DNA of 41,787 nt from a virus, in the IMG/VR virus record IMGVR_UViG_3300012928_000011, positions 1-41,787 of that record; one strand, written 5' to 3'. The first letter of the stretch is position 1; every line of letters starts with the position of its first letter. This document shows, piece after piece, positions 8,885-13,643 of this stretch. The translations under genes were made by a program, and so were the position numbers. Under the pieces are notes generated by a model. That model was not told where the DNA came from, made no database searches, and worked only from the letters and a program-made list of their open reading frames with translations.

Positions 8885-9963
8885 TGTCACAAGAGAAAGC
8901 AACAGAACAGAAAGCTAGTCCTGAACAGGATAAGTTACAGGCGAAAGGTCCAGCAAGACCTGAAGGTGCTGATGCACCTGAAGAAGGTCAGTTTAGTAAT
9001 GAAGATTTTAATGTCATTGCCACCAAGCATGGGTGGACAATGGGAACCTACACAAACAAGGATGGATCTACTGGTTTTATTCTAACTAATGGTCAGTCAA
9101 TGTTCCATTTCGATGTGAACGGTAACATCGTCATGGCAACAGGTAAACCTGGACAGTCAGGTTGTGGTGGTAACGTTGTCATTCATGCTAAAGATCACCA
9201 CGAGAAGACTGATACCTATGCTCTACATGTTCGTGGCAACGATGATGAGCAGACTAAAGAAGAAGACGGTAGCACCACAAAGTCAGCACCATATTCTATC
9301 TACGTTGAAGGTGATGTTGCCATCGAATCACAGGGTGGTGATGTTGGACTAAAAGGAGATAACATAACACTAAATGCAGTCAACAATTTAACTTTACGCG
9401 CAGGAGAGAATATTAACATAGAACCTGCTGAAGGTCAAGGTAAAGTAAACGTTACTGCTGCTGATATCAACATGGATTCATCATTCACTAGATTTACTAC
9501 TAGTGGTGGTTTTTATGTTGATGGATCAGGTGAGTTCTCAGTCAATCAGAAAGATCAGGTAGGTGCATCGACATCTATCAATACTATCGGAACAGTCAAC
9601 CAAGTTATCAAAGGTGACTACAATCTACGAGCAACTGGCAATCTACAACTAGAGTCAGACTTTGGTCACCTACTGTTCAAAACAACCAAAGGTGGTATGG
9701 CAAGAATCATCAATGGTGATGATACTACCACTGTAAGAGGTTTGAAGGATTTGACAGTCCTTGGTAAATCAGTGAACCTTGACGAACCACCTGCAGCGTA
9801 TAAGATGACATTAGGATCATCAATGAAGGGTTCACTAGAAATCAAAGGTGCATCGTTCTTCAATGCTACGTTCGTCGGAGCATCCATCTTTAACAGCACC
9901 AACGTCAACATCGTTGGTAAAACTGCTGTCACCATGACAGGTAAATCAATTTTCCTAAACTGA
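8884..9963 (+). CDS. Baseplate spike protein, gp5 C-terminal beta-helix type
   Basis: 359 residues. I place the start at ATG 8884, which overlaps the upstream TAA, rather than at a TTG nine bases earlier. After a charged Lys/Glu/Pro-rich N-terminus there is a small domain (HGWTMGTYTNKDGSTGF), then a long run of short beta repeats (VAIESQGGDVGLKGDNITL, LTLRAGENINI and similar) typical of the triple-stranded beta-helix needle of gp5/VgrG spikes. Next to the OB-fold gene, this suggests the hub has been split into two polypeptides, with this one forming the puncturing needle. No metal-binding HxH tip motif of PAAR type is evident at the C-terminus. Role confidence is good; exact homology is inferred. 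Confidence 0.75.
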   Translation: MSQEKATEQKASPEQDKLQAKGPARPEGADAPEEGQFSNEDFNVIATKHGWTMGTYTNKDGSTGFILTNGQSMFHFDVNGNIVMATGKPGQSGCGGNVVIHAKDHHEKTDTYALHVRGNDDEQTKEEDGSTTKSAPYSIYVEGDVAIESQGGDVGLKGDNITLNAVNNLTLRAGENINIEPAEGQGKVNVTAADINMDSSFTRFTTSGGFYVDGSGEFSVNQKDQVGASTSINTIGTVNQVIKGDYNLRATGNLQLESDFGHLLFKTTKGGMARIINGDDTTTVRGLKDLTVLGKSVNLDEPPAAYKMTLGSSMKGSLEIKGASFFNATFVGASIFNSTNVNIVGKTAVTMTGKSIFLN

Positions 9964-10020
9964 TTACAAGAATTCCGAAAAATTTTCTCCGCACCAAAAT
10001 ACCCAAAAAAGTCGAGCTTG
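9962..10020 (+). repeat. 59-base intergenic element, copy B
   Basis: Second copy of the element at 2319-2377, of identical length, running from GATTACA to TCGAGCTTG. Here it begins at the stop codon of the spike gene and its last three bases form the start of a TTGACA -35 box. The purine-rich middle differs most between copies, while the ATTCCGAAAA, TCTCCGCA and TCGAGC blocks are kept. Confidence 0.6.
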
Positions 10021-10046
10021 ACAAATCGCTCATATCCGAGTAGGAT
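10018..10046 (+). promoter_or_regulatory. sigma70-type promoter
   Basis: TTGACA (10018-10023), a 17-base spacer and TAGGAT (10041-10046) make a good housekeeping-sigma promoter reading into the small-gene, cpeT and tRNA cluster. A T4-late motif follows 32 bases later, which suggests both early and late expression of the cluster. Confidence 0.6.
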
Positions 10047-10078
10047 GACTCTGTAAGGGTTCAAGGGTCATAGTGACT

Positions 10079-10086
10079 CTAAATAA
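10079..10086 (+). promoter_or_regulatory. T4-type late promoter (CTAAATAA)
   Basis: CTAAATAA lies about 20 bases before ATG 10107. CTAAATA is the variant of the late motif commonly reported in cyanomyoviruses. Confidence 0.5.
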
Positions 10087-10106
10087 CTATTGAATGATTC
10101 TTCATT

Positions 10107-10301
10107 ATGCACTACAAACCATATAGTCCTGAGTGGCATAGATATAGATATTTGAAAGAAGCATTGGACAAGTATCTTGACGATTACGTTGAGAACGATA
10201 TAATCATGGATGATATTCTCGACATTATCTGCGTTCGTCAAGAAGCAGCACATGCTGAATATCATAAACTTGAAGATCTGGAACTTAAACTACGAGAATA
10301 A
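10107..10301 (+). CDS. Small conserved-type phage protein of unknown function
   Basis: 64 residues starting at ATG 10107, the first in-frame ATG after the late promoter motif. The sequence is largely helical and charged, with a Tyr/Arg-rich N-terminus and an acidic centre (EALDKYLDDYVENDI). There is no membrane segment, no Cys pair and no recognised motif. The stop is followed one base later by the next ATG, so it is probably translated as part of the same operon. I cannot assign a function. Confidence 0.65.
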   Translation: MHYKPYSPEWHRYRYLKEALDKYLDDYVENDIIMDDILDIICVRQEAAHAEYHKLEDLELKLRE

Positions 10302-10302
10302 C

Positions 10303-10617
10303 ATGCTCTCTACTCAATACCGCCTGCGACTAGAGTTCATTTGCAAGAAAATTGCAAATAAGGAAGAAGTCAAACTTGACGATATGATCTGGGCAGAGAA
10401 ACTCGCTAAGCGTTACACTACTGCCAGAGATTGGTTGAAGCAAGCACGAAGACAAGCTGCTCAGGATATCCAAGAGGGCAGCATCGAGGATTTTATGAAT
10501 AAAATGGGTTTAGGTGATCCTGACCCTAACAACTGGAGAGAAAGATTCGATGGAGCAGACGACATTAATGAATGGTTTGGAAGAGACAAACCAGACGACT
10601 GGAGACAACGTGACTAA
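10303..10617 (+). CDS. Conserved hypothetical protein of cyanomyoviruses
   Basis: 104 residues. I chose ATG 10303 because the frame extends upstream only across the preceding gene, and the one-base gap is typical of this operon. The N-terminal half is helical (RLRLEFICKKIANKEEVKLD, then MIWAEKLAKRYTTARDWLKQ). The C-terminus is acidic and Trp-rich, ending in a DKPDDWRQRD motif that I recall from hypothetical proteins of cyanomyoviruses in the same neighbourhood. No catalytic residues stand out. The stop overlaps the next start (TAATG). Confidence 0.7.
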   Translation: MLSTQYRLRLEFICKKIANKEEVKLDDMIWAEKLAKRYTTARDWLKQARRQAAQDIQEGSIEDFMNKMGLGDPDPNNWRERFDGADDINEWFGRDKPDDWRQRD

Positions 10618-10748
10618 TGAATGATTTTCTAGTTCTTAATCATGTCAAGTATCGAAAGAAGCATCATAAGGAAGAAGTTGAGGAACTGAAAAGACAGATT
10701 CTTGAACTTCAGGCAGAAATCTCAACGTTGAAGGCAATGCAAAAATGA
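10617..10748 (+). CDS. 43-residue coiled-coil peptide
   Basis: ATG 10617 overlaps the preceding TAA, and the TGA at 10746-10748 overlaps the next ATG at 10745, so the small frame is fitted exactly between two neighbours by translational coupling. The peptide has a basic patch (KYRKKHHKEE) followed by a heptad-like Leu/Ile series (EELKRQILELQAEISTLKAM) suggesting a short dimeric or trimeric coiled coil. No transmembrane segment is visible. The exact overlaps are the main support that it is a real gene. Function unknown. Confidence 0.55.
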   Translation: MNDFLVLNHVKYRKKHHKEEVEELKRQILELQAEISTLKAMQK

Positions 10749-10927
10749 GCGATCCTAGAGCAGAAAATGAAGAGAAGTGGCGAGTAGCAACCAATAAAGT
10801 AATTGCTGCGAACCTAGTTGAGAATATTGAAAAATTACTCAAAGGTGAAGCAAAGCATTATATTTGTTCTGACAAGTTTACGACTCACGAAAAAATTGTA
10901 ATCGAATACAACCACACAAAGAAATGA
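10745..10927 (+). CDS. Small protein of unknown function
   Basis: 60 residues, with ATGA overlaps at both ends (start 10745 with the preceding TGA, stop with the ATG at 10924). The N-terminal two thirds are a charged helix (AENEEKWRVATNKVIAANL) and the C-terminus contains a single Cys in HYICSDKFTTHEKIVIEY. There is no recognisable domain. Its position immediately before the glutaredoxin-like gene implies co-expression but not a shared function. Confidence 0.6.
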   Translation: MSDPRAENEEKWRVATNKVIAANLVENIEKLLKGEAKHYICSDKFTTHEKIVIEYNHTKK

Positions 10928-11169
10928 TTCCACTAACAGCAGTCATCTACAGCAACGGATCACAAGAATGTGAGAGAGCAGCACAACTGCTAAAATCACT
11001 TGGTGGTGAATTTCTAGAATATCGACTCGACACGCATTTTACACAAAGAGCGTTTGAGCAAGAATTTGGACCTGGAGCAGATTATCCACAGATTGCCCTT
11101 GGCGCAAAGCACGTAGGACATCTGAAGGAAATGCTTCATTATGCACAAGAACACGAACTATTGAAATAA
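10924..11169 (+). CDS. Glutaredoxin-like protein with SxxC in place of CxxC
   Basis: 81 residues, close to the normal glutaredoxin size. The thioredoxin-fold pattern is visible: a first strand TAVIYS, the active-site loop, a helix ERAAQLLKSLG, a strand EFLEYRLD, the cis-proline segment DYPQIALG, and a final HVGHLKEML helix as in glutaredoxin GG-type ends. Where glutaredoxins have CPYC this protein reads S13-Q-E-C16, so the N-terminal nucleophilic Cys is replaced by Ser. Relatives in cyanophages are often called NrdC/glutaredoxin and may serve ribonucleotide reductase. With only one Cys, ordinary dithiol reduction looks unlikely; glutathione binding or another thiol role is possible. It overlaps both neighbours by ATGA and TAATG. 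Confidence 0.7.
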   Translation: MIPLTAVIYSNGSQECERAAQLLKSLGGEFLEYRLDTHFTQRAFEQEFGPGADYPQIALGAKHVGHLKEMLHYAQEHELLK

Positions 11170-11783
11170 TGGACGTTTTAGGAATCTTTGCAACACCTAT
11201 TGCAAAATACGATGAGTTATTGAATGAACAGGCATGTTTGCAGATTCTAAAAAAGATCCGAATGTTGCCATATTACAAACCTCCGTATACAACAACATCT
11301 TTCAGATCTGAGGACCGTAATGTTCTCGGAATGTTCCCAGATGTCAAAGAAGTCCTAGAAATGATGTTTCTTGATTTTGCAAGATCTACACTAGGAGTAA
11401 AACCAACTTGTGACTTCAAAATCATGAGTTCATGGGCAACAATGACTGTTCCTGGTGGAGAATCAATTAAACACTCACATTGCAACTCATACTGGTCTGG
11501 TGTGTTGTATTTGTCTAAGGATACAAGTCCAATCTTGTTCCATAGAGAAAAACGTGCTACAATAGTCCTAGATGTAGAAAATATTACAGAATACTCTTCT
11601 AATGAAGTAGCACATACTCCTTCAATGGGTCAAGTTGTCTTTTTTCCAAGTCACTTGACTCATCAAGTTAGCAGAAACAGAAGTGACGATGATCGCTTCT
11701 CTATTGCATTCAATATTCTGCCTAATGGTCTCTTCGGACTTCATGACTCAACAGCACATATTTCTGTGTTGGAACTCACATAA
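11169..11783 (+). CDS. Putative 2OG-Fe(II) oxygenase (2OG-FeII_Oxy_5 type)
   Basis: 204 residues from the ATG in a TAATG overlap. The fold pattern of the phage/marine 2OG-FeII_Oxy_5 group is visible: an N-terminal FATPIAKYDE strand; IKHSHCNSYWSGVLYL with candidate iron ligand H102 or H104; then VVFFPSHLTHQVSRN (H162/H165) followed by DRFSIAFNILP, where the Arg would bind the 2-oxoglutarate carboxylate. These enzymes couple 2-oxoglutarate decarboxylation to hydroxylation; the substrate is unknown. It sits between the glutaredoxin-like gene and a hypothetical, away from the oxygenases that flank the fibres. Confidence 0.75.
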   Translation: MDVLGIFATPIAKYDELLNEQACLQILKKIRMLPYYKPPYTTTSFRSEDRNVLGMFPDVKEVLEMMFLDFARSTLGVKPTCDFKIMSSWATMTVPGGESIKHSHCNSYWSGVLYLSKDTSPILFHREKRATIVLDVENITEYSSNEVAHTPSMGQVVFFPSHLTHQVSRNRSDDDRFSIAFNILPNGLFGLHDSTAHISVLELT

Positions 11784-11786
11784 ATA
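11779..11786 (+). promoter_or_regulatory. T4-type late promoter (CATAAATA)
   Basis: CATAAATA overlaps the stop codon of the oxygenase gene and lies 17 bases before ATG 11804, directly upstream of a strong ribosome binding site. Confidence 0.5.
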
Positions 11787-11803
11787 ACGAAGAAAGGAGA
11801 AGC

Positions 11804-12076
11804 ATGGTCGTAACCTACCAATTATCTCAAAGGTATGTGTATCTTGAAGGTAATGCGGTTCGTATGTATTTCATACAAGGTCTGCCATATACTTTCGATG
11901 AACTGCCAAAAGGTGTCGAAGAGATGCCTCAAATACAGACCGAGGCGCTACAAGACAAAGATTACGATATGGAAGAACTCTATAAAGTGTCTTCCTATCT
12001 GATAGAAGAAGAGTGCCATCCTTTGATGTTCGATATACCGTTAGACAACCCTTCTATGTTACCACAAGATGATTGA
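11804..12076 (+). CDS. Small acidic protein of unknown function
   Basis: 90 residues. The start is fixed by an AAAGGAG site at 11793-11799, the best Shine-Dalgarno sequence in this cluster. The protein begins with a beta-like segment (VVTYQLSQRYVYLEG) and becomes acidic and Pro-rich toward the C-terminus (DMEELYKVSSYLIEEE). Its last eight bases overlap the start of cpeT, so the two are probably translationally coupled. I do not recognise a family, and the coupling is the only hint of function. Confidence 0.65.
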   Translation: MVVTYQLSQRYVYLEGNAVRMYFIQGLPYTFDELPKGVEEMPQIQTEALQDKDYDMEELYKVSSYLIEEECHPLMFDIPLDNPSMLPQDD

Positions 12077-12608
12077 TCAATTTTATGAATGGTTTGAAGG
12101 AAGATTTAACAATAAAATCCAAGCATTTTCGCATCCATCAAAATTTGCATACATCGTTGTTGAGCACCGTGCTGTAAACAACCATGGACTGTTTTATGGC
12201 GAGCAAGCATACTTCAATCAAACCAAGAAACCATACAGACAGTTTATCTTGCAAATTTCTGAGGTTCATGATAAAATTATCGTGAGATCGATGGAACCTG
12301 TAGATAAGTCTCTTTATCTGGGTTTCAATAATCTCAACATCCTAGGTGCAAGTCCGTTGACATACAAGAGCGGATGTGATACAATATTTACTTACCGTCC
12401 TGAAGCAAAACAATACCTTGGCGAGATCGAACCAGGGTGTGGTTGCATGGTAAAATGGGGAGAGAAAGATTCGTATCTCCAAAATGTTGCAGCATTGGGA
12501 GAAGGGTGGTATAATGTAGAGGACAAGGGGTTTGATCCTCAAACCAATCAGCAACTCTGGGGTTCCAGACATGGCAGATTCTTGTTCAAGAAAGAGATGC
12601 CACTCTAG
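12069..12608 (+). CDS. cpeT: CpeT/CpcT-type phycobiliprotein lyase
   Basis: 179 residues, near the usual CpeT/CpcT length. Characteristic segments are visible: WFEGRFNNKIQAFSHP; LFYGEQAYFNQTKKPYRQF; SGCDTIFTYRPEAKQYLGEI; EPGCGCMVKWGEKDSYL; and FDPQTNQQLWGSRHGRF. CpeT-family proteins bind bilin chromophores and help attach them to phycobiliproteins. Cyanophages carry this gene, which points to a phycobilin-containing Synechococcus or Prochlorococcus host. The ATG at 12069 lies inside the upstream gene. The TAG stop (12606-12608) lies inside tRNA-Thr, so RNase P cleavage at the tRNA 5' end would remove the stop codon from that transcript. Phage versions may have altered lyase activity. Confidence 0.85.
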   Translation: MIDQFYEWFEGRFNNKIQAFSHPSKFAYIVVEHRAVNNHGLFYGEQAYFNQTKKPYRQFILQISEVHDKIIVRSMEPVDKSLYLGFNNLNILGASPLTYKSGCDTIFTYRPEAKQYLGEIEPGCGCMVKWGEKDSYLQNVAALGEGWYNVEDKGFDPQTNQQLWGSRHGRFLFKKEMPL

Positions 12609-12671
12609 CTCAGCTGGTAGAGCAGGGCTTTTGTAAAGCTCAGGTCGCAGGTTCAAGTCCTGTGAGTGGCT
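12599..12671 (+). tRNA. tRNA-Thr (TGT)
   Basis: 73-base cloverleaf with acceptor GCCACTC/GAGTGGC, D arm GCTC/GAGC, anticodon stem GGGCT/AGCTC with loop TTTGTAA, T arm GCAGG/CCTGT, and discriminator T. CCA is not encoded. It reads ACA, a frequent Thr codon in the structural genes. Its first ten bases are also the last ten of cpeT. Confidence 0.93.
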
Positions 12672-12673
12672 TC

Positions 12674-12746
12674 GGGGGATTAGCTCAGTTGGTAGAGCAC
12701 CTGCTTTGCAAGCAGGCTGTCAGGAGTTCGAGTCTCCTATCCTCCA
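12674..12746 (+). tRNA. tRNA-Ala (TGC)
   Basis: 73-base cloverleaf with acceptor GGGGGAT/ATCCTCC including the G3:U70 pair that identifies tRNA-Ala, anticodon stem CCTGC/GCAGG with loop TTTGCAA, T arm AGGAG/CTCCT, and discriminator A. CCA is not encoded. It starts two bases after tRNA-Thr. Confidence 0.95.
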
Positions 12747-12870
12747 TAACGGATTGGCGACATCCGTGCTCACGTCTCCGAGAGAAAAAAGAATCGGAAC
12801 CACAAACCCGCGTGAGAGAAAGGTGGGATCCCTTTCGGTGCCACCGCTGCTGACGAGCAGCGGTTATTTT
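12747..12870 (+). ncRNA. Unassigned structured RNA within the tRNA cluster
   Basis: The 124 bases between tRNA-Ala and tRNA-Asn fold into a series of hairpins: P1 ACGGAT/ATCCGT (12749-12754 with 12762-12767); P2 CTCACG/CGTGAG (12769-12774 with 12811-12816), enclosing P3 TCCGA/TCGGA (12777-12781 with 12794-12798); P4 GGTGG/CCACC (12822-12826 with 12841-12845), which competes with AAAGG/CCTTT (12819-12823 with 12831-12835); and a terminator. It does not form a cloverleaf and holds no convincing coding frame. T4 also has stable non-tRNA species in its tRNA cluster, but I see no sequence match to them or to the glutamine riboswitch motifs of cyanophages. Boundaries are approximate: the 5' end assumes processing at tRNA-Ala. 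Confidence 0.5.
12844..12870 (+). terminator. Intrinsic terminator
   Basis: An 8-bp stem CCGCTGCT/AGCAGCGG with GACG loop (12844-12863), followed by TTATTTT. It ends the structured RNA and could limit read-through into tRNA-Asn, tRNA-Leu and the oxygenase gene. Confidence 0.8.
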
Positions 12871-12873
12871 CAT

Positions 12874-12945
12874 TCCCAAGTAGCTCAGTGGCAGAGCCGC
12901 CGACTGTTAATCGGCTGGTCGCTGGTTCAAATCCAGCCTTGGGAG
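12874..12945 (+). tRNA. tRNA-Asn (GTT)
   Basis: 72-base cloverleaf with acceptor TCCCAAG/CTTGGGA, anticodon stem GCCGA/TCGGC with loop CTGTTAA, T arm GCTGG/CCAGC, and discriminator G as usual for tRNA-Asn. CCA is not encoded. It begins four bases after the terminator T-run. Confidence 0.95.
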
Positions 12946-12949
12946 CTTC

Positions 12950-13031
12950 GTCGGTATGGCGGAATAGGTAGACGCGCTAGGTTTAGGTTCTAGTGAAGCA
13001 ATTCGTGGAGGTTCAAGTCCTCTTACCGACA
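12950..13031 (+). tRNA. tRNA-Leu (TAG)
   Basis: 82-base class II tRNA with acceptor GTCGGTA/TACCGAC, anticodon stem CTAGG/TCTAG with loop TTTAGGT, a short variable arm (GAA/TTC), T arm GGAGG/CCTCT, and discriminator A. CCA is not encoded. It reads CUA, which is common in the phage genes here. Only one base separates its 3' end from the next ATG. Confidence 0.92.
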
Positions 13032-13032
13032 T

Positions 13033-13605
13033 ATGATTAAACACACACCGTATATTATCGAATATCCTGGGTTTGTAGATCCTAGAACAACTGCTGCACT
13101 ACAGCAAAAGGCATCTATACTACTCAAATACAATCCTAAGAATACTACATTTCATAGAAAGAATAGAGGTTACCATCTAGGTGAGTATAAGCATGTTGAT
13201 GGTATGCAAGAACTCAACTATGAGATTGACAAGATCGGCAAGAAAGCATTCATGCGATACTATAGAGACTGTCCTCTAATCGCATATAGTATTATCCAGA
13301 GTCAGGGATTCGTCTCTAACTATGTGTATCGTTTTTATGACAAGTCAGATCACTATAACTGGCATGTAGATCGTTCTCACGATGACCTACAGTTTATAGT
13401 GTCATTTCTTCTCTATCTGAACGATGGGTTCGGCGGTGGTGATACTTTGTTCATGAATGACAGACTTAGAATCCGACCACAAAATGGTAGCGTCCTAATG
13501 TTTCCTTGTGGACCACATTTCCTACACAAATCTACAAAAGTTACATATGGTCAAAAACATGTTATGTGGAACTGTTTCGGACAAAGAGGACCCGCCCCCG
13601 TATAA
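13033..13605 (+). CDS. 2OG-Fe(II) oxygenase, prolyl-4-hydroxylase-like
   Basis: 190 residues from ATG 13033, one base after tRNA-Leu. The double-stranded beta-helix motifs are clear: HVD (H111, D113); FLLYLNDGFGGGDTLF as the conserved Gly-rich turn; VLMFPCGPHFLHKS with distal His H162 or H165 (H165 fits spacing); and a basic GQKHVMW near the end where 2-oxoglutarate would bind (Lys rather than the usual Arg). No ribosome binding site can lie between the tRNA and the ATG, so translation may use sequence inside the tRNA or a near-leaderless processed mRNA. The substrate is unknown; it directly precedes the giant virion gene. Confidence 0.85.
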   Translation: MIKHTPYIIEYPGFVDPRTTAALQQKASILLKYNPKNTTFHRKNRGYHLGEYKHVDGMQELNYEIDKIGKKAFMRYYRDCPLIAYSIIQSQGFVSNYVYRFYDKSDHYNWHVDRSHDDLQFIVSFLLYLNDGFGGGDTLFMNDRLRIRPQNGSVLMFPCGPHFLHKSTKVTYGQKHVMWNCFGQRGPAPV

Positions 13606-13608
13606 ATA
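13601..13608 (+). promoter_or_regulatory. T4-type late promoter (TATAAATA)
   Basis: An exact match to the T4 late consensus, overlapping the stop codon of the oxygenase gene and 35 bases before the giant gene's ATG. This is the strongest late promoter in the window. Confidence 0.75.
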
Positions 13609-13643
13609 AACTTTAGGAAAACGACAACTGGGCTTGGGTAATT

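Noticed and set aside
12850-12863. CTGACGAG, resembling the hammerhead ribozyme core
   Set aside because: It is part of the perfect 8-bp terminator hairpin, and the required GAAA and UH elements with flanking stems are absent.
12662-12993. Short open frames across the tRNA region on both strands
   Set aside because: They run through tRNA genes and the structured RNA and have no ribosome binding site or protein-like composition.
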